From: Orientallactaga sibirica
Taxonomy: Eukaryota; Chordata; Mammalia; Rodentia; Dipodidae
Direction of reading: 5' to 3'
Length of the DNA: 64,000 nucleotides
NCBI GenBank assembly: GCA_036365145.1
Contig: JAEOAD010000005.1
Span: 4,931,001 to 4,995,000 of the forward strand
A program made the position numbers and the translations under genes. The notes beneath the pieces were generated by a model. It was not told the DNA's origin. It did not search any database and worked only from the letters and a program-made list of their open reading frames with translations. This document shows, piece by piece, positions 9,807-21,319 of this stretch; within the stretch, counting starts at the first letter, position 1, and the number at the start of each line of letters is the position of its first letter.

Positions 9807-10946
9807 TATTTATATGACTCCCAGTGTTACTTGTTTTCTGGGTAATCCCTCACTCAGCTGAAACGATGGTTCAGTCCCTGACACATAATGGCGTGGCCAG
9901 CTGGCCGGGAGTGTGGGGGAGCTGGTGCTGAGTCAGAGGCTCCAGTCAGTGGGGTTCTGTGGAAGCAGACCTCCAGTACATTCATGCACCCTCACCCCCC
10001 GCAGCTCCTGCAGTGATGGGATCGGGAGTTTTGTGTGTGAGCTAAGTGTGACTTGAGCTCTGAATCAGGATTTGTCAGCACTGGGGACTTGGCATGCTTC
10101 CTAACCTTCTTCACAACAGCTCAGCCAAAGAGGGTCTCTGTACTCCGCCACCCCCCAGAACTCCAGAAGGAGGGAGGTGAAAAAGCCCTTTGGAGTAAGT
10201 GGAGCTATTTTGGCACAGTCCCCGCTTTGTCGGGCAGCCTGTCAGCGTTTCTGTCTGGGTCCTCCAGTAGGCCTGGTGTCCCAGAACGAGGAACAACCCT
10301 GACAGTAGTGAGATCCGCCCCCCCCCCTTAAAACCCTGACATCTTATTTACTGTGTGTAACAGGAATTATTCTCTGCTCGTTCTTCATTGTCCTGTAATG
10401 CTAGATGGCAAAATTAAACCTATCTAAAAATAAGAATGTATTCTCTTTTTTCATCCTGAGAATTCTTCAGCAGTTTAAGCATTTGCAGAAATATCAATAG
10501 TGATGTATGCTAAAATACTTTTTCTTTCAGTCTGGCTTTAATGCCTATTCCAGGTCACTAGTTTGTGTCAAGGTGTGCTGGTACACTCAGGATTAGCTAT
10601 AACATGAGCGTGGAGGTACCTGTGCCTCACAGGCCTGAGTCTTCTCGAAATAACTCAGATAAAAAGCTGGTTACATGCTGGTCCTTTCCGTCTCTGTGGC
10701 CTGAATTTCTAAACTGACCTTTACATACAGCTGCGAGCCTTTTGTCCTCATTGGATTCAAAAAGATGATTTTGAAGGAATGGGGCAAGAGAAGACCACTG
10801 ACTTTACTTTTTTGATTAAAACTAAGTTTTGTAATACATGAAAACCGTTAGTATTCTTATATAAATAAATACACACCACATTAGACTTTCATAAGAATCT
10901 CCATCCTAGCATTATTTTTAAAAAGTTGGAACAACAAAAAAAGGTT
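9807..10946. other. Unique non-coding sequence
   Basis: No exon or repeat recognised. A C-run interrupts the sequence at about 10318-10327. Confidence 0.45.
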
Positions 10947-11168
10947 GGGCTGGAGAGATGGCTGGAGAGTGGTTAAGGCGCTTGCCTGCAAAGCCAAAGG
11001 ACCCAGGTTCGATTCCCCAGGACCCATGTAAGCCAGATGCACAAGGTGGCGCATGCATTTGGAGTTCGTTTGCACTGGCTGGAGGCCCTGGCATGTCCAT
11101 TCTCTCTTTCTGCCTGCCTTTCTGTATCTCTCTCAAATAATAAATAAATAAAAATAAAAAAATAAAAG
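10947..11168 (+). mobile_element. B2-related SINE with target-site duplication
   Basis: A full copy: GGGCTGGAGAGATGGCTGG head, AGGTTCGATTCCCCAGG (B box), CATTTGGAGTTCGTTTGC, a CT-rich end and (AAAT)n tail. AAAAGGTTG flanks both ends. The A-box region contains a small extra duplication (GGAGAGATGGCTGGAGAG). Confidence 0.95.
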
Positions 11169-11339
11169 GTTGAATATGTGCCAGGTTTGATCCTAATTAT
11201 AGAATATAAGAGTTTTAATTTTCTCTTGAAATGTATTATGAGCTGGATTATTTTCCTATATATGTTAAATTTAATATTTTCCAGTGAAATTGTTGTAGAA
11301 AAGGTTACACTAAGAGATATGCAAGGAAAATGATACCAG

Positions 11340-11525
11340 AGGCTGGAGAGATGCTCAGTGGTTAAAGGTACTTGCTTGCAAAGCCTGACAGCCTGGGTTC
11401 GATCCCCAGGACCCACATAGAGCAGATGCTCAGAGTGGTGTGTGCGTCTGGAGTCTGTTTACGGTGGTACTAGACTCTAGTGCTTTCTTATTCTCTCGGT
11501 TTGCAAATAAAATAATTTTTAAAAA
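11340..11525 (+). mobile_element. B2-related SINE, diverged
   Basis: GAGGCTGGAGAGATGCTCAG, GGGTTCGATCCCCAGGACC and GTCTGGAGTCTGTTTACGG are recognisable. The CT-rich end is eroded, so the copy is older than its neighbour. Confidence 0.88.
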
Positions 11526-13015
11526 GATGAATTATGTCTATACACCTTTCATAGGTTTTCATAGTTGCATGTTATGGATTATAAAAATAGCAGTGGGATA
11601 TTGTCATGTATTTTAAATGCATAAAATCTTCTTAAAATAATTTTTATTAGTGTATACTAATTGTGCAAAATAATGAGTATTTCATATTTGTATATAATGA
11701 ACTTTTTTCTTTTCTGTTTAATTCTGTTAGCTCTATTTCTCAGCCTCTTGCCTTGTAGGGCACAGTTAACATAGTCTGTGTAGGTGCTGGGCTGGATTGA
11801 AGCCAGGGCCATATATGTATGTATATATGTATATATGCTCTGTCATCGTCCAGGACACCTTCAACCCTAGTTGAAACAAGTAAAACAAGCTAGCTTACTT
11901 GAGGATTGAAGGGTGCATGTCGATATTTTCTGCAGATACTGTAGACCCTTAGATGCCTCAAAGTGTGTCAGACAGGATGAGAAGTCGAGCCAGGTGCTGG
12001 CCTGGCTGAGCTGCATCAGTGTCTTTCTGAGGGTTGTGGCTTTTGGAAGCCCGCGGTTGGAGTGTGCCGCCTCACCGGAGCACAGATGACTGGAGCCTGG
12101 CAGCTGCCTCGTTCTCTGGCATCTGCTGCCCAGGAGGTGTAGTCCTTCTGTGGGCTCTGCCCTCGTTCCACGCCGTGGGTGGCTGTCAGAAGGGAGGGGC
12201 ATGTTTCTAGGATGTCTGTAGTGGCCTCAGGTCACCTGTGATTTAGACATTTCTGGCTGAGGGACATTCTGTGCTCTCTGAATACTCCAGCATCCCCTGT
12301 GCACTTTCTTACCCACTGGTGTTAGGAGCGTGTGAACACAGATTAGAGGATTGAGGCCCAATTCAGAAGTGTAGTGGGCAGCAGGAGAAGGAAGTGAACA
12401 CTGTGGAAAAACGAGAAAAAGCAGAGGAGTGATCTGGCCATCACGTGGGTATCAACAAGCCCCTCACTTAGTGCTGTAATAGTTGTTGGTGGGGTGGGGT
12501 GTGTGCTGTCTGAGAAGGGCAGGAAAGGGGGTGCTCGGGAGCCAGGTCTGCACTCTCGGGGATCTGCTGCTGAGCGTTTCTGCAGATGTCCCACCTCTGC
12601 CCCTCTGATGTGCAGCACTGCTTTGCGTGGAAGAGGTGGGGATGGATGACTCAGACAGTTTGTAACCTGCCTCACTAACAGGCTGTGAGGACAAGCTGCC
12701 TTAAAATTTGATGTGCGCTACAATCTGTAGCATTGTGAGTCAAGGAAATACAGATTCGCTGAAGTGCATGAAAGAAAAAAATGAGCATTAAAAAAAAACC
12801 CCCTTGGAAATGATTTTCAGGTGATGAGCATTCGACATTGGCACGGCAATATATGAATGAGGAAAATTACAGGCCCTGGAAGATGGCTGGGGCGCGCAAG
12901 TTAACTGGACTCATACCTCAAAGGTGCTTTTCTCATTTTCTGAGACTCTTAATTTTGAACATTGGTCCCATGCCCATATCAGGGCACCCTCTCCTTCTCT
13001 CTCTCTCTCTCTGTC
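11526..13015. other. Unique non-coding sequence
   Basis: No exon or repeat family is supported. It holds a TATG/TATA-rich run near 11812-11836 and a CT microsatellite at about 12992-13012. Frames of about 110 codons at 11867-12202 and 12343-12675 (minus strand) show no domain. Confidence 0.45.
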
Positions 13016-13017
13016 TC

Positions 13018-13068
<51 letters not shown>

Positions 13069-13069
13069 T
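13016..13069. repeat. (TTTA)n microsatellite
   Basis: About 13 TTTA units in a row, abutting the T-rich end of a minus-strand B1. The array may have grown from the tail of that SINE or of a lost B2-related copy, since a CT run lies directly upstream. Confidence 0.95.
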
Positions 13070-13217
13070 ATTTTCTGAGGTAGGGTCTCACTTTAGTTCA
13101 GGTTGACCTGGAATTCACTCTGTATGTAGTCTCAGGGTGGCCTCGAACTCATGGAGATCCTCTTACCTTTGCCTCCTGAGTGCTGGGATTAAAGGCAGGA
13201 GCCACCATGCCCAGCTT
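13070..13217 (-). mobile_element. B1-type SINE
   Basis: GAGGTAGGGTCTCACTTTAG, CTCAGGGTGGCCTCGAACTC and GTGCTGGGATTAAAGGCAGG are present, ending at GCCCAGC. A 4-bp duplication (TGTATGTAGTC) lies in the middle. Confidence 0.93.
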
Positions 13218-14084
13218 CTTTTTTTCTTATCTTCCCGTCCTTCCTGCCTTTGGAAAGGCTGCTGTTGAAGCCACCATAGCTGGCATGGAGGATCACAGAA
13301 CTTAGTCCTAGTTCATTCACCAAGTCCTCACAAGGACCAGCACGGACTGCCCCAGTCCTTCCTGGTGCCCAGTGGGGTGGTCATCCCGTTCTAGTGGGCC
13401 AGCCAGCTCTGACACAGCAGCACAGAGTTCCTCAGTACAGCAGTGCAGTGACACTATCAGTGTGCTAGCCCCCAGGTTGGCCACCATGGCCTGGTGGGTT
13501 CCATGCACACCTGCCTCCTGTATTCTGGGCTGTGGAGTCCAGAGAAATTGAGGATATTGCTATTCTTGTGCCAAACATCTAGGAAAGGGGTGGGGGCAGA
13601 AGACAGGAAATAATGGCTGGGAGAAGACGAGGACACGAGACCGCAATGGTGGCAAAGTGACAGGTGGCTTACTTCTGGGAATAGACAGCGTTTTAATATT
13701 TTGGAGCTGGTGCAACCGAGAAACCTGAATTTAGTTGGCACAAATTTGCTTGATAGAAAAACTGAAAGGAAGTGTTGTCTGGTTGTCTAGTGTCGAGGTA
13801 GGCTGTATTTTGTCAGGTGTGGTTGCATGACTGGCTGTTATTATGGACATTTTATGTTGCTTTGCTTAAGACAGGAGTATATATTAAACACTTTGTAGCC
13901 AGTGACAGAAATTTTAGTATGTAGGGTTGTCTCGTTTATTTGATGGCATATAGGGCATATATAGAGCATGTCTGTAGTTCTTTAAATTGCTATTTTATAC
14001 AGGTGATTTGATTTAGCAGAAGGAGAGTCTGTGTTGTCTTTATAGATATTTGGTGTGCTGTGCTTGGAACACTGGGACAGAACA
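13218..14084. other. Unique non-coding sequence
   Basis: No exon or repeat family recognised up to the edge of the 46-bp minisatellite. Confidence 0.45.
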
Positions 14085-14912
14085 AACCAGACGGGAGACA
14101 GCGAGGGGCAGTCCACAGTGTGGTGTACACGTGTAGACGGGAGACAGCGAGGGGCAGTCCACGGTGTGGTGTACACGTGTAGACGGGAGACAGCGAGGGG
14201 CAGTCCACGGTGTGGTGTGGTGACGGAAGACACGGGGGCAGTCCACAATGTGGTGTACGCGTGTAGGGAGACAGCAAAGGGCAGTCCACGGTGTGGTGTA
14301 CACGTGTAGACGGGGAGACAGCGAGGGGCAGTCCACGGTGTGGTGTACACGCAGACGGAGACAGCGGGGCAGTCCGTGTGGTGTACACGTGTAGACGGGA
14401 GACAGCGAGGGGCAGTCCACGGTGTGGTGTACACGTGTAGACGGGAGACAGCGAGGGGCAGTCCACGGTGTGGTGTACACGTGTAGACGGGAGACAGCGG
14501 GGGCAGTCCACGGTGTGGTGTACACGTGTAGACGGGAGACAGCGAGGGGCAGTCCACGGTGTGGTGTACACGTGTAGACGGGAGACAGCGAGGGGCAGTC
14601 CACGGTGTGGTGTACACGTGTAGACGGAGACAGCGGGAGGCAGCGAGTGGGGCAGTCCACGAAGTGTGGGGCAGTCGCGTGTGTGGGTGGGAGAGACGCG
14701 AGACAGCGAGGGGCAGTCCACGGTGTGGTGTACACGTGTAGACGGGAGACAGCGAGGGGCAGTCCACGGTGTGGTGTACACGTGTAGACGGGAGACAGCG
14801 AGGGGCAGTCCACGGTGTGGTGTACACGTGTAGATGGGAGACAGCGAGGGGCAGTCCACGGTGTGGTGTACACGTGTAGACGGAAGACAGCGAGGGGCAG
14901 TCCATAGTCTGG
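14085..14912. repeat. 46-bp minisatellite, about 18 units, with repeated CACGTG
   Basis: Unit pieces are GTGTAGACGGGAGACAGCGA and GGGGCAGTCCACGGTG, followed by TGGTGTACAC; starts at 14131 and 14177 give the 46-bp period. About 13 units contain TACACGTGTA, a perfect CACGTG E-box inside a longer palindrome. Units near 14215-14280, 14345-14375 and 14630-14700 are degenerate or shortened. Because 46 is not a multiple of 3 and the unit has no minus-strand stop, minus-strand frames of 300-372 codons arise; they are artefacts. Confidence 0.97.
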
Positions 14913-16540
14913 TGTACATGTATCTCTGCCTGGCCTCGTACACAAGGGTGCGTTTCTGTCCTATGCAGAGTGAAATGCCAACTATTAGTTGCATGGTGTC
15001 TCACGGAAGCTTCCCAGCCCTTTCCCAGCCCACGATCCATTATCATGGGACAGACATGGGCATGGTGTGTGTGTATGTGTTTCTCCGGGTGTGTGTCCAT
15101 ATGAAGGTATGAAGTTTTCCATATTTTAAGTGTAAGAGACCATTTTTCTGTCTTGACCCCAGTTTGTAAAGAACTACCAGAAAGAAGGATTTTTTTGGTT
15201 GTGCCTAATGAGTTGCTTCAAAATATTTTTCTAGGCCTCTTGGTGCCGTGGTGTTTTGAGTCCCTTGTAAAATACAGTGTTAAGAGGCAGACCCAGTGAG
15301 CACTGCTGAGTAGCATTTAAGTGTTGCCTGGATTCGTGAACCTGCCTGAGCCTTGGTGTAGAGTGTGACATGTTCAACCAGCCTGTGGCCCTTAAGCCAG
15401 TGGTCTGAGCTGGAGCAACCAACTTCTCCCTTATTTTTTCCAGCCTCGTCAGCAGGCATTCAAGCCCCACGCTGACCTCCCGGTACTCAAACACGTTCCT
15501 TTTTTAGAACTAGAAGTACCTGGCCTTTGTAATACATGACCATGCATCACCCGGTGGATATTAAAGAACTGTATAAACATACTTGAAGATAGTTTTCTAC
15601 TTTGTTCCAGAACACAGTCTAAATATGGACTCATTTGAAATTGAGGGGAAGGCTGTATTTTGATTTCCTCAAGGGAACATTTTTGCTCGATGCCTCCTTT
15701 GAGTGGCCCTGGGGACGGTGGGAGGCAGGCCTCTGCTCCACGTGGATGGAGCCATTGGGTTTGCTTCCATGCACTTCTAAAGGACACAGTTCTTTCTGGC
15801 ATGTCGGTAACCAGTTGCTAATGGTGGTGACATTTGGACATGGTGCCTCATGGTTTTGTTATAACCTGTTCTTGGTGGATAAACCCATGCTTATTTGAAG
15901 TTTCATATTAGTATTTAGTAATATTTGTGCAAGTTAGATTGAACATGAATGCTTAGTAATGTATGTATGTATGTATGTATGTATGTATGTATGTATGTAT
16001 GTATAATATTGTAAGAGGTAAGAGGTCCAGAGCAGCCAGCAGTCCTGAGCCAGGGGCTCGCTGGTAAGGGTTTTGTGGAATGGCAGTTTTCATCTGACTC
16101 TGTTATGTGCCCAGTTACAGTGTCAGATACAGTTCAGTTGATAAATGCTAGTTTATAGTATTGCTTCATCCCTTCCCTCCTGCTTGTAGATGTATTGAAA
16201 GTTATCAACAAGGATTGCAAATTTATTGCCCAGCTGGCAGTTAGCAGGGGCACTAAGGACTTTGAGAAAGCCAAGTGTAGCTGGTATCGTTGCTTATGTT
16301 TGGAGCTAGAAGATCCTAAGGCTTCAGTGCCTACACATTGCCATTAGATTGTGAACATCTCTGTCACGGGCTTTGTCTGAGGGTGTTCATGCTGCACAGC
16401 TCACAGCGTGGTGCGTGGCTCTCAGGCTGTACTGTTTGGAAGTTTTTGCACCAACAAGTGTGCATAGCAGTCATGCCCAGTGCAGCACAGTCAAAATAAA
16501 CTACACAGCTAACTTGGAGTTTTTAATGTTTTTTTAAAAA
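14913..16540. other. Unique non-coding sequence with a (TATG)n run
   Basis: Apart from the microsatellite at 15958-16003, no repeat is recognised. Frames such as 15635-15898 (+, 87 codons) and 15449-15802 (-, 117 codons) have no motif and no splice context that I can support. Confidence 0.45.
15958..16003. repeat. (TATG)n microsatellite
   Basis: About 11 uninterrupted ATGT/TATG units. Confidence 0.95.
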
Positions 16541-16720
16541 TTAATTTTCATTTGTTTATTTGAGAGAGAGGATGGGCATGCCAGGGTGTTGAACCACCGC
16601 AAACGAACCCCAGACGCATGCGCCACCTTGTGCATCTGGCTTGCGTGGGTCCTGGGGAACCAAACCTTGGTCATTTGGCTTTGAGGCAAGTACCTTAAGC
16701 ATTTAGCCATCTCTCCAGCT
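16541..16720 (-). mobile_element. B2-related SINE with target-site duplication
   Basis: A reverse-complement copy, with ACGAACCCCAGACGCATGCG and GCCATCTCTCCAGC. TTGGAGTTTTT before and TTGGAGTTTTG after flank it. The GA-rich segment is short. Confidence 0.92.
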
Positions 16721-16949
16721 TTGGAGTTTTGGGATTTATGACAAAAGCACACCTTTGTAATGGATTTTTGGCATCTGAATTTGTATTTTAAATTGGTTCT
16801 ATTGCATTTAAGTTAAAGGTGATAAGAATATTTGTGTTGTATGAAGGATTGTTAATTAGATATTAAGTATGATGTATTTGCTTATAAAACAATGACAAGA
16901 TGGGACATACAGAGAGGGAAGGAAGGAATCTTTAAACTAATAAAAGGAA
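16721..16949. other. Unique AT-rich sequence
   Basis: Nothing recognised between the SINE and the candidate retrocopy. Confidence 0.4.
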
Positions 16950-17213
16950 GGCTTTGCCCTTCTCACAGGGATCTGCATGTTGTGTTACTGGTGTTTTCAG
17001 GTCTCCTGTTGGACCCTGTGGATTGGAGGAGACTGCGCTGCCTGTGACAGTGGCTGATAGAAAGCGGGCGCCACCGCCCCTCTGCCTCTCCCCACCATGG
17101 CTGCTCTCTTCCTGCAGCTGAGACTGGAGTGTCAAGACACACTGGGACTTTTGAATTGTGAATAAAAATCTTATAAAATCACCAGTGTTCTATTTGTGAC
17201 ACCTGCCAGCTGA

Positions 17214-17250
<37 letters not shown>
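16950..17250 (+). pseudogene. Possible retrocopied RNA end with a 35-A tail, source unknown
   Basis: A GC-richer stretch is followed by GTGAATAAAAATCTTATAAA (AATAAA signal near 17160) and then an uninterrupted run of 35 A at 17216-17250. This layout fits the 3' end of a reverse-transcribed mRNA or ncRNA. The A-run lies about 50 bp after the signal, longer than usual. No clear target-site duplication was found and I do not recognise the gene. A terminal exon with an unrelated A-run is the alternative. Confidence 0.3.
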
Positions 17251-17251
<1 letters not shown>

Positions 17252-17384
17252 CATTTTTGTGAAAGAACAAATTGTACACTTAAAGGAGTGCTGGAGTCCA
17301 TGTTTTATGATTTTAAGTAGTCTTAGAAGAATGATGGTGCTGGCTAGCTGCCCTCGAGTGCCGACTGCCTTGTGTTCATTTTAT

Positions 17385-17500
17385 GAGGATGACACAATCC
17401 TCATTTTACACACTAGGAAGTGGATACAGAAAGCTTGGTTAAAAAGCCAAAATCGAGAGTTAAGAGACGGTTCAAACCTGGTTTCTTGTCTGCACTTGGC
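17385..17500 (-). mobile_element. MIR remnant
   Basis: CCTCATTTTACACACTAGGA and AGTGGATACAGAAAGC, followed by GGTTCAAACCTGG, match the classic antisense MIR wording (CATTTTACAGATGAGGAAACTG ... TTCGAACCCAGG) with heavy divergence. This is an ancient mammalian SINE. Confidence 0.6.
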
Positions 17501-17816
17501 ATCACATAGTTTAACTTACCAGGTATCAATCACTATGGAAGCCACGAGTATAAATGAATACTTTGGGTTTCATGTAGCTTACTATATTATAATGGCTCAT
17601 TTACTTTCCATGCTTTATGCATAATCTAGTGTATGAAGACCATTTTTGTATTTTGTGATTTTTTTCCCCCTAATTTTGCCCCGTATCATTCTGCCAATGT
17701 GCAAATAAGGACGGTAAAGGGAGGAGAGTCCCTCTCGTTCTGTTTCTTCTGTGAGTGCAGGCTTAATCTCTCCTTCTTAATCCCTGACCAATTCTAGGAA
17801 ATCCTGCAGATAAAAT

Positions 17817-18143
17817 CCCATATTGTGATGTGGGGTGGTTTGGATTTGGTGTCTTCCATAAGCTCAGGTGTTCTGAATGCTAGGCCTCTGGCTGGTGGCA
17901 ATTTGAAAATTGTAGCCTCCTGGAGGCAGTGTGTTGTTGGGGGCAGAGTTATGGGTGTTTTAGCCAGCTTCCCTTTGCCAGTGTTTGGTACAGCCAGGAG
18001 GTGATGTCCACCCTTGGCGCACGCCATGCTTTCCTCTACTTTCATGGAGTTTCCCTTCGACTCTGTAAGCCAGAATAAACCCTTTCCTCTCAAGCTGCTT
18101 TTGGACAGTTGCTTTGTGCCAGCAACACCACGGTGACTGCAAC
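17817..18143 (+). mobile_element. Dispersed retroelement 3' end (LTR-like), rodent-type
   Basis: GGTGGTTTGGATTTGGTGTC, TCTGAATGCTAGGCC, TCCTGGAGGCAGTGTGTTG and CTGTAAGCCAGAATAAACCC recall a common dispersed rodent repeat that ends with AATAAA and a short post-signal segment (AGCAACACCACGGTGACTGC). Family identity is from memory and uncertain; it could be an LTR or the 3' end of a non-autonomous element. Confidence 0.5.
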
Positions 18144-19424
18144 AGATGTGGAATTCATGGCTCTTTGTCTGGAGGAAGCTGGAATCCCATGAAATGAATA
18201 CTTCCATGAGCCAATATACTTCTGTGCACTTTAAATATATTTTTAGCAGCTGACTATTAGCTCATGGTAGTGAAGTATTTTCCATGAATATTCTTTAATG
18301 TTGGTCTTGGGCTTTCACTACAGATGTTGCAAGTTTGGCTATGGTTTTCCTCTAGAAAAAAATATAAGCGGCCAGTTGAGTACAAAAGCTACAGAAGCAC
18401 ATTACTTTCTAATTATGGTTAGCTCTGTTTTAGGTTTATATTCTTTTTGTATATTATAGTCGTACTGTAAAAATGTGGGTGTGTGTGAAATTAGTCTACA
18501 TTAAGCCTGTGCTTCAGTAAGGACATTGGTCTGCGTCCTCCACGTACTGGTTGTATTTGTCTGCTTTTGAACACGCGTGGAATTAGGATGCTCTGTCCCT
18601 GTGATACGATTCTTTTAATACCATGATCTCTCTTCATTCAGTTTATAATAAAATTGCTAGCCCAACTCAAATGCTTTCAAATTTTCCTTCACCTCAGGCA
18701 ATCACACTAGTTTTCTAGAAGCTGAGCATGTGCTGTGGGAGACAGCGTTGGCCGCTCCTCGTCTTGGGTTGCGCCCGTGGCCAAGTCCGTGGATGCGGTC
18801 GACCCACCCATGAGTGTTCTTTGCTTTTGTGCCCTTAGGAATGGTTTTTTCTTTTTGTGCTATTTCTGCCACTTGAAGCCATAAAGAGGCCTGAACCTCA
18901 TTTGGGATTGCAGAGCGTGCCAAGCAGCATGTCTCGTGAACATCGCAGACCTGGCTTGTTTTCGTCAGCATAGCCAGTTTATGCCACAGCGTCACCTGCA
19001 GAGAAAGTTTCAGGTGTGACGTCACGCACTGCTGGGTTGGAATAGGAGCATGAGAGAAGATGCTTCCTTAGTCCCACTGGCCAGTGCTAACCCGTGGCCC
19101 TCTGGGGTTCCAGGCCAGGGTGAGCACTGGCTGGGACAGACCATCCAGCTAGTGGCAAAACTACCCTGGAGCAGAAGTTCTGAGTAACCACAAAGATAAT
19201 GAAAAAGAATCGGAAATATGCCACCCATAAAAATCAAGTGCTTACCCAAATACTTACAACTTAGCTTTGGTGTGCCTCAAAGAGATCATCGACAAGCTGT
19301 GTGTGGGTTAGGTGAATCTGCTTCGACAAGCAGGATTGTAGTGTGGATTCAGGGAGCTGGCTCGGTGGAAGGTGCGTGCTTGTGGTCATGCCTGCAGACC
19401 TGTTCTCGTGGTTTTAGCTTGTCT
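18144..19424. other. Unique sequence with a CpG-richer segment
   Basis: Most is featureless. At 18748-18812 about eight CpG sites fall within roughly 70 bp. A minus-strand frame (18702-19025, 107 codons) covers this part. I do not recognise its product and see no supporting splice sites, so I do not call it a gene. Confidence 0.4.
19017..19024. promoter_or_regulatory. Perfect palindromic CRE motif TGACGTCA
   Basis: This is the second exact CREB/ATF consensus in the window, at the edge of a mildly CpG-enriched segment. No TATA, exon or start signal accompanies it. Function is not shown by sequence alone. Confidence 0.3.
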
Positions 19425-19535
19425 TGTTTTGTTGAGACAAGGTCTATCTTGCCACGTTGTCTGCTCTGGACTTCATTCCTGAACTCAAATGTTCCTCCTG
19501 CCTCCGACTCCCCATGCTGGGTCTGCAAGCTTGTA
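19425..19535 (-). mobile_element. Old B1-like remnant
   Basis: GTTGAGACAAGGTCTATCTT, CTGAACTCAAATGTTCCTCC and CTGCCTCCGACTCCCC follow the antisense B1 order but with ancestral GAGACAAGG in place of the GAGGTAGGG of local copies. This suggests an older proto-B1 insertion. Confidence 0.55.
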
Positions 19536-20302
19536 CCTCCATGTCCATTGTCCATTGAGGCTTGCGCTGACTCAGTTCCTGTCACATGAAATGATTTGGA
19601 CATGTGAAATTTCAATATAAATACTGCTTTAACCAACCCACCATCTGGGTCTGTCCCTTGTTTTATTTATTTGAAGACCCACCCAGATGTCCAGGGCAGT
19701 GACTCATAGACCTTCCAACCCTTTGCAAATACCTGTCTCCTTTTTAGAAGAACTCACTGTATCTTTAATAAGTTCCCCTCAAAGCACGCGAGCAGCTGGC
19801 TGAGCATATAGAGAAGTTTCTCAGAACACATTTCTGCACGTGTCTTCTCTGAACTCCCGAGGCTTTTATAAAGACAGCTGGCCAGCACTGCCATCTGATC
19901 ACTTCATCATTGTCCAGTCCAGGCTTCTAGAATTGCTCTCATGCGCCTCCCCTGAGATTGTTGCCTATATAATTAATTAATCAGTCCAGCACGGTGCCCT
20001 CTAAAGGGGCAGTGGCTGGAAGAACGCCATAGCCTCTGCAGTAACCTGTCCCCCGAGTCTCTTTACCCTTGTAGTCCTTAGCAGAAGGAAAGTGGGACAT
20101 GCTACTGGTACAATGGTGACCAGCAGCTCCAATTGCATGGTTGACTTCTGATATTCACCCGAAGGTTCATTTTGACTTAGTTTGAGTGTGTATGGCTATG
20201 TCACTGTACACCTACAGACAAGTCACCTTTCTAGGAATTAATAAAAATTCATTTAGTGCCTCAAAATAATTTGATTCTTGCATAAACACATTGAATATTC
20301 AT
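19536..20302. other. Unique non-coding sequence
   Basis: Nothing recognised; no exon supported. Confidence 0.45.
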
Positions 20303-20536
20303 TTTTAAAAAATATTTATTTATTTATTTATTTATTTTATTTGAAAGAAAGAGGCACAGAGGAAGACGGGGGGAGGGGGGAGAATGGGCACACTAGGGCC
20401 TCCAGCCACTGCAAATGAACTCCAGATGCGTGTACCCCCTTGTACATCTGGCTTATGTGGGTACTGGAGAGTTGACCCGGGATCCTTTGGCTTTGCAGGC
20501 AAATACCTTAACAGCTAAGCCATCTCTCCAGCCCAC
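20303..20536 (-). mobile_element. B2-related SINE with target-site duplication
   Basis: A long TTTA-rich tail side, then a G-rich purine segment, GCAAATGAACTCCAGATGCG and CCATCTCTCCAGCCC. CACATTGAATATTC before and CACACTGAATATTC after form a 14-bp duplication with one mismatch. Confidence 0.95.
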
Positions 20537-20578
20537 ACTGAATATTCTTTAACCACTGTTTTATTATTGTTATTATTA

Positions 20579-20708
20579 TTATTGGTTTTCCGAGGTAGGG
20601 TGTCACTCTAGCTCAGGCTGGTCTCAGGGTGGCCTTGAACTCACTGTGATCCTCCTTCCTCTGCCTCCCGAGTGCTGGGATTAAAGGCGAGTGCCACGAG
20701 GACCAGCT
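20579..20708 (-). mobile_element. B1-type SINE with internal deletion
   Basis: TTTTCCGAGGTAGGGTGTCA and CTCAGGGTGGCCTTGAACTC are present, but the CTGACCTGGAATTCACTATG segment is missing. It ends at GACCAGC. ATT repeats lie at its tail side. Confidence 0.9.
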
Positions 20709-21319
20709 GCCTGTCAGTTTTCTAGTGGTTGCAGATAAACACAATACCTTACACTATAACCACTGTTTGTAGAATGGACCCAGCAAACTGTCAGTTTCTG
20801 TTGACATTGTTAACATCGAGAATGTTAGGTATCAGGTTTTCTTAAAATGGGAAGCTTGTTCTGACAATGGTGTGACTGACGTAACCAAGACAAAGAAGTT
20901 CGTGCCCCTGGCCTGGTGACAGCTCCTGCACCAGGCTCTCCTGACCTTGCGTGTTTACCTGTCTTGTGTTCAGGAACAGCACTAAGCCACTCGTTTATAG
21001 TTCACTCAAACGAGCCCCCACTAAACATACCAGGGTATTGCCGTATCTAAGATGTGAGAAAAGAGAAACACACATCTGATCTCGAGATACTGTGAGTAAT
21101 TAAAGAGCAGGACTATATTTAGCCATAATGGGAACAATAATGGCTACTGACAGTAATAAAGAATGCTTTCCTTTGCTGACTGATAGGTCTGTTCCCTCCT
21201 CTGGGGTTATCTGTTCTTCAGTTTTCTCTGGTTTCTGTCCCCTGAGGCCAGCTGTAATGTGAGAGCACTGCTGGGTCAGGAATTGGGTAAGATGCTGCAC
21301 CATCCCGGGGATCTGAAGT
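20709..21319. other. Unique non-coding sequence
   Basis: Nothing recognised; no exon supported. Confidence 0.45.

Noticed and set aside
10947..11040. tRNA-like A and B boxes (CTTGCCTGC, GGTTCGATTCC) suggesting a tRNA gene
   Set aside because: They belong to the tRNA-derived head of the B2-related SINE, which occurs about 30 times here; the cloverleaf is not maintained and a SINE body follows.
13982..15100. 372-codon minus-strand frame and two overlapping frames of 301-334 codons
   Set aside because: All three minus frames are open across the 46-bp minisatellite because its unit lacks stops and is not a multiple of 3. No coding evidence.
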